A DNA stretch of 64,000 bases from Ursus arctos (taxonomy: Eukaryota > Chordata > Mammalia > Carnivora > Ursidae). How positions within the stretch are numbered: the first letter of the stretch is position 1; each line of letters begins with the position of its first letter. The notes under the pieces were generated by a model. That model was not told the origin of the DNA. It ran no database searches and was given only the letters and a program-made list of their open reading frames with translations. Of the stretch, positions 44,345 to 56,139 are shown piece by piece. The position numbers and the translations under genes are program-made. The stretch covers positions 39,010,475-39,074,474 of the forward strand of contig NW_026622808.1 of assembly GCF_023065955.2 (NCBI RefSeq), read 5' to 3'.

Positions 44345-45180
44345 ACTTTACATTTTAAAATAATTCCACAAACTGAATTGAAAACTAGGTGGTGAAACAA
44401 TCTCATGAAAACGGATGGCAGCAGGGGCCAAATTAAAATAGTGTACTGCATACCGACTTAACCAAGATTCCAGTAACAGAAAATCATTATTTCACAGATC
44501 TTAGGTTTTCGATGCTACTGTCAAATTCAAGTAAGACTGAGAAAAAAACAAATATTTATGTTGTGGAGGAGAGGGGAGGCACAGTAACACTCATTGGTGT
44601 TACTAGGTTGGCAGGAAGGCATCATGCATGGCAAGTCTGTGAGAAATAAAAAGGGCTTCAAAGTATTTCGAGCCTGGGAGTTACTTGTGGTCATGCACTC
44701 TCATCAAATGTCTTCATAGCTACTCTTCAGCGCTGGAAGTGTGGTTAATCCAAGCAAAACTTGAACAACTACTCTGCCCCCTTCACCATGAATCACCAAC
44801 AAATGGGGGGTCCAGACCCCATTCCAGGCCGGGGCTGCTTGTATGCAAGACGTTTTAACTCAAGGAACCTGGACCATTTGAAAATGCTGATGCTTTTCTA
44901 GAGCCCTGCTTAATATCCCAGCTCCACAAGATTACAAAATGATGAGAAGAATGTGGGAGCAAACCTGGCTGCCCAAGGTCAAGAATGAATAAATAGAAAA
45001 GGCTTCATCTATGGTTTCAACACAAGAACTAAAAATAAATGAGGCTTGAACATGGAAGTCTCAACAGATTCCTAATCATGGCTAATCTTGAGTGCTTATC
45101 TTGCTGGTTTTGTTACGAGCAATAGCTTGAGCACTGTATTTTTTCTCTCTAAACAAATCTGAACTTTTATAATCAAATTC
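44345..45180. other. Unique sequence
   Basis: No gene or named repeat is supported. Confidence 0.4.
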
Positions 45181-45184
45181 CTCA

Positions 45185-45640
45185 CATTATTTTGGCAACG
45201 GACACACAGACAGCTATTTTAAAAAGCGAATCAGAAATAAGCAAAGCTGCCTTCCGAGGTGCGCTGTGAAGCAGCCACCGGGCCTGGTCCCTAGGGTTCC
45301 ACCTCTTTTATGAACCCAGAAAGAATAGCCTGAAGCATTTCCACAGGGAGGAGACGGGGGTGCTGGTAAATAAGCCCATTCGATTTATTGCTCAGAAACA
45401 CGGACACCCTGAGTACAGCTTTTTCAAAGGACCGTCAAGATCTCTTTGTTACGCTGTCAGTTCAAAGTGAAACTCCAGTGGGTTGCTGACCTCTGCCCAA
45501 TTCTTCGGAAAAAGAAAGGTTTAAAAACTGATTAGCTGATATCTATCAGCCAGACAGCTTCCTTACTTGGAAATGAGAGTTACTATTTGGCGTTATCCTG
45601 TCAAAATTGATTAGAAGTGGAAAATGTGAATATGAAGGGG
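45185..45640. promoter_or_regulatory. Candidate conserved noncoding element with palindromic GATA pair
   Basis: Repeat-free block. GCTGATATCTATCAGC at 45535-45550 places two GATA cores head to head (GATA at 45538, TATC at 45544). The surroundings are unusually free of low-complexity drift. The regulatory role is inferred. Confidence 0.35.
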
Positions 45641-45864
45641 GTTGGTATTCCTAACACCTGGATATCTCAGAAGGATTTTGAACAGTAATTTGCTCATTTC
45701 AAAGAACAACCCTTGAAAAACTGAATTTCTGAGTTAAAAATACATAACAAAAGCAGAAATCATTTTTTTATAAAATAGTTTCTCATCATTATTTTGAATC
45801 CAGATATCTCCTTAAGGATAATTTCTGGGAACAACTGGCTGGCTGGAATAATGAACAGTCAATC

Positions 45865-46035
45865 GATACAGCAGCACTGTGATCTCTGGCTCTGCCATTT
45901 ACTAGTTGAATGACCTGGTAACTCCCTTAACTTCCTTGACCCTGAGTTTCCTCATCTGTAAAACAGGAATAATGATTCCATTATCTCTCACAGGTTGTAG
46001 AGAGGTCTCTAAGAGCCTAACTGATACGTGTTTAA
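45865..46035 (+). mobile_element. MIR SINE
   Basis: CTGCCATTTACTAGTTGAATGACC, CTGAGTTTCCTCATCTGTAAAACAGGAATAATG and CACAGGTTGTAGAGAGG are forward MIR. Confidence 0.92.
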
Positions 46036-46059
46036 AAGCAGAACAAAGGATGATGGGAA

Positions 46060-46154
46060 CATTGGGGTCATTATACTATTTTTTCTATTTTTGCATAAGT
46101 TTAAATTTTTCCATAATAAAATATTTTTTAAAGACAAAAAAAAAAAAAAAAAAG
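46060..46154 (+). mobile_element. L1 3' terminus with poly-A
   Basis: TTTTGCATAAGTTTAAATTTTTCCATAATAAAATATTTTTTAAAGAC plus about 17 A is a terminal fragment of an old L1. Confidence 0.7.
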
Positions 46155-46393
46155 CCCAGTAATAACCTCTTGGGTTTTTTTTTTTTCAAGCAGAAAACGT
46201 TCCTCTCAGCAAGTTGAAAAGTTGGTACCAAATCCAAAATAATTTGATTTTTACCCTGATTTGAATGAGAGCTGTCAACTAGATATCTGATAAGAAAAAG
46301 ACAATGGAAGTTTGCAACTTCCTGTTTCCCTTCTTCCTTCCAACAGAGAAAACAAAAGTGTGAAGGTGGTTAAAGCTTAAGTTCCACTTACTC

Positions 46394-46579
46394 TTTTTTT
46401 TAAGAGAGGGGGAGAGAGAGAGGTGGGGGGAGGGGCAGAGGGAAAGGGAGAGAGAATCTTAAGCAGGTTCCATGCCCAGCACGGAGCCCAACACAGGGCT
46501 CAATCTCACGACCCTCAGATCACGATCTGAGCCAAAATCAAGAGTTGGATGCGTAATCGATTGAGCCACCCAGGCACAC
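46394..46579 (-). mobile_element. CAN SINE, minus strand
   Basis: From TTTTTTTTAAGAGAGGGGGAGAGAG to GATTGAGCCACCCAGGCACACC, followed by a short (CAC)n. CCACTTACTCTTTT / CCATTTACTTTTTC is a plausible decayed duplication. Confidence 0.92.
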
Positions 46580-46599
46580 CACCACCACCATTTACTTTT

Positions 46600-46910
46600 T
46601 CAATGTTATAATGCTGACTTCCTTAAAATCCCTATGTCTGTCTAAAAAGTTCAAGATTCCTATGAGAATACCCCCCGAGAAAATAACAAGAGATTGAAAA
46701 AGCGTGTGTGATCCCGCGACTCAGAGCACTCCTTCTGCCTACACCACAGTGAAAGTGGTTTTTGTTTTATTTTGGTTGGTGTGTATCCATGTGTACTCGA
46801 AGAGTAAACACGGCCACTTTTTTCTTTAAATCAGAATCAGAAAGGAATCACCCAAACACTGGAAACCAGCAAACCAAACAGGGGATACTCAGAACAGGGT
46901 TCCAGTTGCC
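46600..46910. other. Unique sequence
   Basis: Nothing recognised. Confidence 0.4.
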
Positions 46911-46914
46911 CCCC

Positions 46915-47165
46915 GGAGGGAAGTGGATTCTGGCTGGAAGCTCAGAGCCTTCTCCCAGCTACTGTGCTGCCATGGAAGCTGTCCCTTTAAGTCAGACTTC
47001 CTGGTAAGGCTCAGAGATTTCCGCATGCAGCTTCCTGGAGACGGTGTAAGATAAACAATAAACTTTGCAGCAAAATCTTGGACAATAAGCCCCACGTGGC
47101 CATAACGAGAAGCAATTATAAGGCCTGACAATGGCTAAGGCATTTCCAACAGGAATGCAAATCTG
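46915..47165. promoter_or_regulatory. Candidate conserved noncoding element
   Basis: Repeat-free block with an AGATAA GATA site (47049), two ACAATAA SOX-like sites, an E-box CACGTG (47093) and GCCATGGAAGC. The regulatory call is inference from composition and motif spacing. Confidence 0.3.
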
Positions 47166-47479
47166 TGATAAACATGGGGGAAACATGCTACCCCACACAC
47201 CTGCACAAACTGAACTAATAAAAAAAAAAAGTTCTTAGCCTCTCAACAGACCGAGAAATAGTTGCTTCCAAATTTGGCACTCTTTTTCTTAAATCATTGT
47301 CTTAGAGGAAGGCAGTCTGGTCTTTCTTACAGTGCTACCACCTATTGGTGAAAACTGTTGAGGCCAAGGGACTCCATGACTCACTTGCTCCACGTGTCTC
47401 GTGAGGGACATTTAACCTTCTGGATACTCTGCAGTTCAACAGTCTTTCTAGGTTTAGGGAAGTTCCAACTCATGAACGA

Positions 47480-47900
47480 GAGCCCACATTCTACCGAAGA
47501 GAAGAGGATGCCACACACTTACTTCCCCAGCCTCCCTTGTAGCTAGGGCAGGAGAGCCTGAGCCAGGCTCAGCCAATCAGATACTCCCACCCCAGACGTG
47601 GCATCAAAAGCTGGCATGCGAACAGATGCTATTCCTGTGGAGGTGGCCGCAGATTCCAGAGGCTGCAGGGAGGGCAACTGAGCAGCCACATTCGTTGGCA
47701 CAAACCGTGCTATCTACACCCGCCCAGGAGTGGCAGCAATGGTGTGCTTGTAGGAAATGTTTGGTGGTGTAATTTGAGGTTGTTCCTGGTTCCCTAATCC
47801 TTCCGAAATTCTCTGAGCTTCCTATATCCTGTAATAAATTTCTCTTCTGCTTACATCAATCAGCACTGGGTTTTATTGCTAGGGGCTAGTTCATACACAC
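47480..47900. mobile_element. Unclassified fossil repeat (LTR-like)
   Basis: TCCCTTGTAGCTAGGGCAGGAGAGCC, AGCCAATCAGATACTCCC and TCCTATATCCTGTAATAAATTTCTCTTCTGCTTA, with a polyadenylation-like AATAAA near the end, resemble a mammalian LTR-type fossil. The family is not certain. Confidence 0.4.
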
Positions 47901-47964
47901 AGAACACAGGACAGGCTAAAGCTGAAGTAGTCCAGAACCCGATCCTGCAGAACGATTCTGAGCA

Positions 47965-48345
47965 TAAGGACTGAATGGCTCCTTTCACATTTCCAATTCA
48001 ATTCAAACACTGTCCCTTGGCCCACAGGGCCCTGCATCAATTGGCCCCTGTCTCCTTCCTAAGCCCTTATCTCGTTCTATTCTCCTTCCAACTCCCAAGC
48101 TCTAGTCGTACTTTCTGTTCCTCAGTAAGCTCTCGCCAGCCCCCAGGGCCTTTGCACTGGCTCTCCAGAAAACTCTTTCCTCCAGATCTTCACAGTATAG
48201 CAGCATCTTTCTCATAGTTTGGTCCCAACTTACAGGAAGCTTTCCCTGACTAAGCTGCCTAAAGGATCATAGTCCCCACCTCACCATCTTATCCTCTATC
48301 ATGATACCCTGTTGATTCTCTTTCCAGGATATATCCAGGGATTAA
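47965..48345 (+). mobile_element. L2 LINE fragment
   Basis: GGCCCACAGGGCCCTGCATCAATTGGCCCCTG, GGGCCTTTGCACTGGCTCTCC and GGAAGCTTTCCCTGACTAAGC are hallmark L2 blocks in order. Confidence 0.9.
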
Positions 48346-48369
48346 TTTATCTATTAGTAACTTTAGCAA

Positions 48370-48575
48370 CCACCATTGACTGGGGGCTTGCTATGCACCA
48401 GACATTAAACATTTAATTCTATGACCATTATGAGATAGGTACTTTTATTATCCTTAGTTTATAGATGAGGACGCAGGCTCAGAGGGGTTAAGGAAATTGT
48501 CCAAGCTTGGCAGTGATGGAATAGAGATTTGAATCGAGGTCTGCAACATGGGCTCATTACCACAGTGTTCATTCA
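48370..48575 (-). mobile_element. MIR SINE, minus strand
   Basis: GCTTGCTATGCACCAGACATT, TTATAGATGAGGACGCAGGCTCAGAGGGGTTAAGG are antisense MIR. Confidence 0.9.
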
Positions 48576-48579
48576 GGCA

Positions 48580-49850
48580 GTTGCCTGACAGTGACTAAAT
48601 GAACATTAACCACAGTGTAGGCTCTGCAGCAACAGGACAGACCCCACTCTTATGGAGCCGATAGCCTGGTGTTCCAGCTCTATCACCTGGTAATCTCTCT
48701 ATTATCCACAGACCCTGCTTAGGGAAGAAATGTAGCCAGGCATGTGTAAAGAGGGAGCAGGGGTCCTTCATTCAACAGAAAAGTGCCCAGCTCTGTGCTC
48801 AAAGTGTTGGGCATACAGAAATACCACAGGAGAGCTTATGGGCCAGAGGGAATTCAGACCTCCAAACAATGTTTGCTGCTCACCCTGTCATGTTCCATGG
48901 CCTTGGAATACCAGGAACACTGAGGAAGCACCCAGGGACAATTCTCAGGTCCCCCCAGGAGAAGAGCCATTGGAGTAGTTGATAAGGGATGTGTAGGCAT
49001 TGCCAGGCTGAGGGGAGGGGAGCCACAGCAAAGGGGAGAGGTGGGGAGATGTTCAAAGGGCCATGGGAGGGATGGGGTGGTTACGCTGGGAGAAGAGAAG
49101 GTTGCAGCCAAGGGAGAAATTCCAACTCTTCCCTGTGGAAAATGGGAAACGAGAGCAAGACTTTCAGCAAGAACAGATACAGGACCAGATATGAATTGTT
49201 TTTGTCAAGAACAGTGGCCATGACTATACAATACTGGCAATATGTCTTAGTACCTTATTTCCTATGTTAAAGTACACATACATAAGTATATTAGCTAAAG
49301 CCAGGAATTTAACAACAACAACAAAATTCCATTTCTCTGTTTCCCAACTCCCTCTCCTTGCTGAATGAGAAGTGAGATAAATTTCCTCTCTCAAGAGGAG
49401 TTAAGCACAGCCATTCTCTCCCATAATGTGAAATTCCACAGAGCTCTCGTGTCAGTAATTTATGGAGAAAAGAAGGAATTCCCCTGCTACTTGACTTTAC
49501 AACTCCCATCACCTCTGCCTGGATTCTCCCAGTGTGATAACAGGAAACTCACCTCTGGGTTGTGTCATTATTAAACGAAAGGTTGATTTTTATTTTTTTA
49601 AGAATGTATAAGGTTGAGGCACAGATGGCCTCCTGTGTTAAATAAGCACCTGGGGGCTGTGAGAGGAGTCCCCAGAACCACCGTCTGAGGCTAGGTGTGG
49701 CCAAGCACGGGGTGACAGGCCCTAGGAAATGGTATGCTAAGTTTGCGTCTAAGGAGGTCTGAGAACCCTGAGGTCAGTCAAGGAGGCAAGGGCATAGCCT
49801 CTGGAAAGTAGACTGGAAATCAACGAAAGCAGTTTAGCTTGGGGGTTAGG
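48580..49850. other. Unique sequence with a weak L2 piece
   Basis: Weak antisense L2 at about 48765-48830. Open frames at 48.74-49.27 kb are unrecognised. Confidence 0.4.
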
Positions 49851-49866
49851 AAAATAGGAAGTCTTA

Positions 49867-50056
49867 GGGGGCGCCTGGGTGGCTCAGTCGTTAAGCATCT
49901 GCCTTTGGTTCAGGGTCCTAGGATCGAGCCCTGCATCGGGCTCCTCCGCTGGGAGCCTGCTTCTTCCTCTCCCACTCACCCTGCTTGTGTTACCTCTCTC
50001 GCTGGCTGTCTCTCTCTCTGTCAAATAAATAAGATCTTAAAAAAAAAAAAAAAAGG
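49867..50056 (+). mobile_element. CAN SINE
   Basis: GGGGCGCCTGGGTGGCTCAGTC to poly-A. AATAGGAAGTCTTA (49853) / AATAGGAAGTCTGA (50057) is the duplication. Confidence 0.96.
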
Positions 50057-50069
50057 AATAGGAAGTCTG

Positions 50070-50205
50070 AGCCAAACAACCTAAATTCAAACTCCAGTGT
50101 TATGCTTACCATGTGACCTCTGGCGATTTACTTCTCTGTACCTCCATTTTATCATCTGTTAAATGCAGATAATAAGAGTAAGAGCACCCACCACACAAGG
50201 CAATA
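50070..50205 (+). mobile_element. MIR SINE
   Basis: AAATTCAAACTCCAGTGTTATGC and CCATTTTATCATCTGTTAAATGCAGATAATAAGAG are forward MIR. Confidence 0.88.
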
Positions 50206-50316
50206 CAAATTTATATTTTAGTATTCTATAACATACTATATATACCATTATATAATACAGTAATATAATAATATTACTATGATCTACTTTAACCCAATTC
50301 AAGAAAGAATTTGTCA

Positions 50317-50526
50317 GGGCGCCTGGGTGGCTCAGTCAGTTAAGCATATGGCTCTTGCTTTCCACTCAGGTCATGATCTTGGGGTCATGAGAGTGAGTCC
50401 CACGCCGGGCTCTGCGCTCAGCATGGAATCTGCCCCAGGATTTTCTCTCTCTCCCTCCGCTCCTCCCTGCCAAACTCTCTCTCTCTCAATCTTTAAAATA
50501 ATTAAATAAATATTAAAAAAAAAAGA
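50317..50526 (+). mobile_element. CAN SINE with perfect 16-bp duplication
   Basis: GGGCGCCTGGGTGGCTCAGTC opens it. AAGAAAGAATTTGTCA is identical at 50301-50316 and 50527-50542. Confidence 0.96.
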
Positions 50527-50649
50527 AAGAAAGAATTTGTCAACAAAAATGAGGAGTCTGAGGAGTGGGGGCCTGGGAGCGGATGGCTGGTCAGTATTTG
50601 GGTGGTGATTTCTGAACACTGTGAGGCACAGTGACAGTGACACTAACAG

Positions 50650-51010
50650 GGAACCTACAGGCAATCTGCTGAGCCAGAGTCCAGGCCCCACCACATCTGG
50701 GCCACAGCCTTGGGAGAGTCACTTCAGCCCTTAAAACCTTCATTTCCTTATCTCTGCAAAGGGGATAACAATAGTACATCCTTCGTACTTTGAGCCAAAC
50801 CCTGGCACTCAACTTTACAGGCATTTTTCGGAGATCATCTCCCCAACACCACTGTGAATCACATACAATTATGATGTCCATTTTACAAACAACAAAACCC
50901 ATGGCTTGGAGATGTTAATCAAATCACCAAAGGGCACACTGCTAGACTGACCTGCAGGAAGTCTGACCCGAGCCAGCACTCTAAGCCCCTGTCGATTCTG
51001 CAGACGTGCG
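50650..51010. mobile_element. Two MIR SINEs, head to head (plus then minus)
   Basis: 50650-50785 is forward (CCTTGGGAGAGTCACTTCAGCCC, TTCATTTCCTTATCTCTGCAAAGGGGATAAC). 50790-51010 is reverse (ATGTCCATTTTACAAACAACAAAACCC and a GGGCACACTGC segment). Confidence 0.75.
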
Positions 51011-51149
51011 AAGCATGAAAAGGATGCATCACAGGCCCTCTGCAGGAAGAGGGGGTAACTGATGTGTGCATGGGAACCACCCTGTAAGAAGGGTGTGTAT
51101 CTTCCTATCACAGATCCCTGCCCTTATGGCACCTGGTAGACCATGAAAC

Positions 51150-51345
51150 TCCCCCTTGGTCAGCACTTCCTATGTGCCAGGCACAGCGATGAGTGCCCAT
51201 TACATCATCACCATCTCATCACCAGGGCAACCTTCCCCGAGGCAAAGACTGGAGGTCAGTGAGGCACAGAGAGTTGAGCTCCTGGCCCACGGGTCACAGA
51301 GTTTGTCTGTAGTGGCACTGAAACACACATCTGGGTCTCTCCTAC
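51150..51345 (-). mobile_element. MIR SINE, minus strand
   Basis: AGCACTTCCTATGTGCCAGGCACAGCGATGAG and CAGTGAGGCACAGAGAGTTGAGCTCC are antisense MIR. Confidence 0.85.
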
Positions 51346-51429
51346 ACCCACTCAGACTTGGGGATGGGCCCTTAAATGTCCCTCAAGCGCCCCTCTTCCC
51401 CCTCATTACCTCCCACTCTAAGAGAACAA

Positions 51430-51620
51430 AGCTGCTTATTCGGCACCAGGATAATGACCACGGGGGCCCGAGCAGGGCCATGGCGCAAACTGTAATTACC
51501 GCAGACAACAATTTGCATTCCAAATCTGAAACGTGCTCAGGGCCTCACTTGAGCCCTGTAATCAGCTTAGCCTCTGCCCAAATCTCCCTCGATATGAAGA
51601 CATACTTGACGCACTGAGCC
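51430..51620. promoter_or_regulatory. Candidate conserved noncoding element
   Basis: Unique block including GGCGCAAACTGTAATTACCG and CAACAATTTGCATTCC, with a homeodomain TAATTA and a SOX/OCT-like pair. Conservation-like appearance only. Confidence 0.3.
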
Positions 51621-51624
51621 ACAG

Positions 51625-52345
51625 CAGGGTTTGGAAACTCTGCCTCTGCCCCCAGCGAACCGCCACCTGAGGAAAAACCATGCCGAGAAATGGCTAGGGT
51701 TGAGTGGGATTTAAACACTGGAGAGGCTGAATTCCTCTGTTGCAGAACAAAGCAAACAGCAGCCAGGACAGTGGACAGGCAGGGCAAGACCGGTAAATAA
51801 CTAAAGGCAGGAAATGCATTACATAACACATGGGCTTCAGTGCCCAGAGGTGGGATGGCCCCCCTCCTCTTTCATCACACATTGCTGTCTTGCCCACGAG
51901 TCACATGTCAGGGTGTGGTGGCTCTGCTCCCCACGACAACAAAGGACACCTACTAGATTAGCGAAAGGCACATTATGAGAAAAAAATACATCATCTGCAT
52001 TAGAAAAAGAGTTCTGGAAAGCCATGGACAAAGAATGCTATGATTTGGGTACTCCCAGGTGCGGAAGGAGGGTATAGCGAGGACAGTGGCAACACCAGAA
52101 TTTTCAACCCTGCCTCTGGCCTCTTTTATTTTGTCTGAATCACAGAAGGATTTTTACGAAATGGCTAGAGTCCCAGGTACTGGTTAACTGGAACTCACCA
52201 TGGCTCTACTTTCTTTTAGTAGAGACAGAGGACAAATTGCATGACAATTTCCATCACCCCGAATCCTGATCAAAGACTTTCACGCGAAACCTCTACTTGA
52301 GCTGATGGTATCGGCAAGCTGAATCTCGACTGCCCTCAGAATCGA
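51625..52345. other. Unique sequence
   Basis: No gene or named repeat is supported. Confidence 0.4.
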
Positions 52346-52495
52346 AGTGTTTCTCAAACCTTCACGTGCCACGCACATCAGCTGAGCATCTTGATATGTT
52401 GCAGGTTCTGAAATCTGGGGTGGGGCCTGAGATTCCGCATTGCTAACAAGCTCCTAGGAACTGTACTGCCCCATGGACCACACTTTGAGAACCCT
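52346..52495. mobile_element. MER5A-like hAT-Charlie element
   Basis: AGTGTTTCTCAAACCTTCACGTGCC, GGGGTGGGGCCTGAGATTCCGC and CCACACTTTGAGAACCC are the expected ordered blocks. Confidence 0.85.
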
Positions 52496-52499
52496 CGCT

Positions 52500-53010
52500 A
52501 GGAGACGTGCGAGTGCTGAAGTAGACTGAAAGAAAATTCGTATTTCCTGTGTTTCTATAGTCATCGTGTTGAGCGGTGACTTCATCCTAAGAGCAAAGAC
52601 ATAAACTCAAGTGCTAGATATCTTTCAAGTTCTGGATTCCAAGTTATCTCATGGTGGTAAGCAGGATGACTGTTCCTGAAGGAAAACTTTGTTTAGATGC
52701 TATTAACTAAGGAAAATCCAGCCGATCTTCCCTTGGCTGATGTTTCTGGAATAGCCCTGGATCCTCTGAGGTTCAAAGGACCTGAGGCATCAAAGCACAA
52801 CACAGCCGAGCATCTTGTCTTTGCCAGTGTTCTCATTCACTGATGCCTGTCCCCCATTGGGCAGTGTGGCCAGCCCACTGCAGGTGCAGTCATGTTCTAG
52901 AAACTGAGTAACCTGCTAACCCAGACTATCAGTTGTGGCTGGGGGCCCTCAGGTACTTGAGCATGGCGTCATCAGTCACAGACTGCAACTTCCCAACCAG
53001 ACAGGCATCT
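52500..53010. other. Unique sequence
   Basis: Nothing recognised. Confidence 0.4.
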
Positions 53011-53014
53011 TAAT

Positions 53015-53290
53015 AAAATCATTCAACTAATCTGATGCATTTTTTAAAAAACTGGCTGGAGCTGGCTGCCCTGTCCCGTTATGCAAACGGTACACAATGA
53101 ATTGCTGATAGCATCTGCTCACCATTGCCAACATAAACCCTGCCAGGCCAGCAGAAATAAGCCCAGTGACTGTAAGCAACAATAGTTGCATAAGTTTGTT
53201 GAAATAAACACAACTAACAACAGGTAAAAATGTTTTTATCTCCTCTTATTGCCAAGCCAGAGACTTTTGAGATTGAATTCTTGTAAAAAT
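53015..53290. promoter_or_regulatory. Candidate conserved noncoding element with octamer motif
   Basis: Repeat-free. It contains ATGCAAAC (53081-53088, an octamer-like site), several CAATA/ACAATAG SOX-like cores and GTTGCATAAG. The enhancer role is inferred, not shown. Confidence 0.3.
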
Positions 53291-53294
53291 AAAA

Positions 53295-54785
53295 CCAGTA
53301 TCAAGGGTAAGAAACAGAAGGCAGCTGAGGGGAGAACGCCAACTTCCTGCTTCTTCCAGAAATACACATGGAGATATCAGTTTTTAGAATAAGTAACTAG
53401 AACTCATAAAACAAAATTAATTGGCTTACATTGCTTACGGCCACACAGTATGGATTTTCTTCCCTGTTCTTGTCTACTTGTCCACTTTTATGCACTTTTT
53501 GACATTTGCCCTTGGAGTTGGGTAGTGGAAATATTTCTTAATATATTAAAGAAGTTCCATGCTACCAAATAACATAAAATTACACATAAGAGATATAATA
53601 GGCAATATTAGCCTGTAAACCAAAACCCTAAAATAGAAAAAAAAATGCAAGTAGACAAGGAAGGGAAATGAGCATTTATTAAAGTAGAGGGATGATGTTC
53701 GAGTAGGACGCATGGTCAATGGAGGGAATTTGGTGAACCACGTCAGAATGACTCATGAAACAAGATGGAGAAGTCACTTCCTGAGCAAGGGGTATCAGAA
53801 CAAAAGGAAGAGTGAACTGAGGACAAGTATTTTAGTGGCACATATGTAGGGCCTCTTAGTCACTCTGGATAATGAGATGAGCACATTTTAAAAAGAAGGA
53901 AAAAAGACATGACATCAAGACTGTTAGAATAGCAGCAGGTTTTATTATGTTTCAAGAACAGCAAATCTTGGCCATTTGTACCAATAATGAAGGCTTGAAA
54001 GGACTATCCCAGTCTAAAACTCAAGCTTTTTCCTTCCTTGCGACGTTTTAGAATTTGGTGACAAATGTATTAATGCCTGGCTAAGGCTGGGCCCAAGAAA
54101 AACATGTTCCGATTTTAATTACACAGGTCATAAGACAGGAAACATACTTTGGGGGTGAAGGGTATTTTTTAAAAGCCAGTATTTTTTTGAACCCAAAATT
54201 ACTAAGCCAACTTTGCAATCTGTAGTCCTCTGAGTTTCAATAATAAATGAAACCAAAGAGAAGGAATACACAGATGGCCATATTAAGCATTTTTCTCTAA
54301 TTTTCCAAAAGTGGGATTCTAAGGTATTCTCCCAAGCTTTCATGCAGAACCCATCAAAATAATGTACCCCAACTTAGCCAGATGCAATTGAATTACCCAT
54401 TAATTCTTTGGAATATTAACTCTTTGGGGGATGATTTCTTTCTTGGCTGAGTACACAGTGTTCATTCTTATTAAGGTGCTTTCCTCCCTTCTCAAATATC
54501 CAAGTAAGATTTATGGATTTGTTGTTGACATTAGAAAAGGAAGACAAAATTCCTCCAAGTTCACCTTCGTCCAGTTCTCACATTTGAAACTCCTCCATAA
54601 ACACATGCCTTATTTTAAAATTCCTTCTTAAGTAACCATGGGATTTAGGCCAATTCATTGAATTTCTGACTTAGATTTATTCCTGTTGCCTGTCGGGATG
54701 ATTTTTATTCTTAAACCTAAAAACCTAAAACTCCACTTCCAAATTACAGTTCAAATATCTGTCTTCTCACCTCAATTTTTCTTCT
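53295..54785. other. AT-rich unique sequence
   Basis: No gene, SINE or clear LINE was identified in this 1.5 kb. Confidence 0.4.
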
Positions 54786-54789
54786 CGAT

Positions 54790-55480
54790 GAAAATTACGT
54801 ACGCACATACCCTGCAGAAACTTGGAAAAGCCAAAACAAAATAAAACAAAGCAAAAAATGTCACTTCAAACTCACGCACTGGGAGGAAACCATTATTAAT
54901 ATTTTGGCATGTTTAATTTTTTTACAGCAGGATCATTACTGTATATACAATTTTATTTCCTGCTTTTAAAAACATAATAAACATTTTCACTGACTAACAT
55001 TCTTCCACAACATCCCCTTATGGCTGCATAATACATGCTCATATGGATAAAACACAATTCACACCAACTGTCCCACATTATTGGACATTTAGACTTTTTC
55101 CACTTTTTCCTGTCATTATAATGATCGCTGCTGCACTGAACACTTTTGTGCATAAATCTTAATCCACATGTCTGGTGACTTCTATAGGATGGTGACTTCT
55201 ATAGGATAGATGCCTGAAAGTGGAGGTATTAGGCCAACGGCCATAAATATGTTTATCGTTCTTGACACAAACAGCTTTCCAGAAAGATGATCAAATAACA
55301 ATGTCGCTGAACACCTGTGACAGCACCGTCCTACCACATTCCCACTAGCTTTCCAAACGACCACTTTTAAAAAGGCTGATTAAGGCTGTAGGTGAGAAGC
55401 AACAGTTTGTTTCCAATCCTTAGACTGACCTGCTGAGGTCAACGATTTCAAATGTTCACCCCATAGCAAAATAATCTTTT
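54790..55480 (-). mobile_element. L1M 3' region, minus strand, with a 17-bp tandem duplication
   Basis: GAGGAAACCATTATTAATATTTTGG, CTTATGGCTGCATAATACATG, TTGGACATTTAGACTTTTTCC, AAAGTGGAGGTATTAGGCCAACGG and CATTCCCACTAGC follow the antisense L1 order. GGTGACTTCTATAGGAT is duplicated exactly at 55174 and 55191. Confidence 0.85.
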
Positions 55481-55484
55481 ATTC

Positions 55485-56135
55485 TTCAAAACAAGATGCT
55501 AATTTTCCCCACATACAAAAATGCAATCAAAACCACAAACATGAGAAGAATGTAGGCATTTGTTGGATATTTTCATTGGGCAACTAAGGTGCCGTGGTTA
55601 AGGAGCCAAGAACAGCCAGTTCGATGTACCAGTCTGTGACAGGACAGAGAGACAGCCCGTGCAGAGAGATGCTAGCAAAATAAATTCAGAACTAAATCCA
55701 CTGCCAAACTTCACAAGATACATAAGATTTGAATTACTTTAAGTCAATACCTATCAGAACAAATACGGTAGAACGTTCAAGAATTTATGCAGACAACATT
55801 TGAAATTCGTTCAATAGCTTGTTATATAAGAAATTTTCTTTCCTCCCTCTAAATCAGTGCATATTTCCATACACATCAAGTATGTCTTTTTTTGTTTAAT
55901 GGCACAACACATGCGAAGAACAAATGGTCCAGACTCAAGTCTCCCACAACCCAGGGCCTGAGATGATCACCCTATAATGTGGAAAAATAGTAGATAAATG
56001 GGAAGTTTTTCTACTATCCTAAAAATGTTTTGGGGTATCTTCCCCACATTTTCTTTCCAGGGAATTGGCCCCACTTTCCCCCCACAGTTTCTGCTGAGTG
56101 AACATAAGATAAAAGCTGTGATAGCGGGGGGAGGG
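55485..56135. other. Unique sequence
   Basis: No gene or named repeat is supported. Confidence 0.4.
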
Positions 56136-56139
56136 GGGG

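Noticed and set aside
51156..51617. 153-codon plus-strand open frame
   Set aside because: Its first half is translated antisense MIR sequence.
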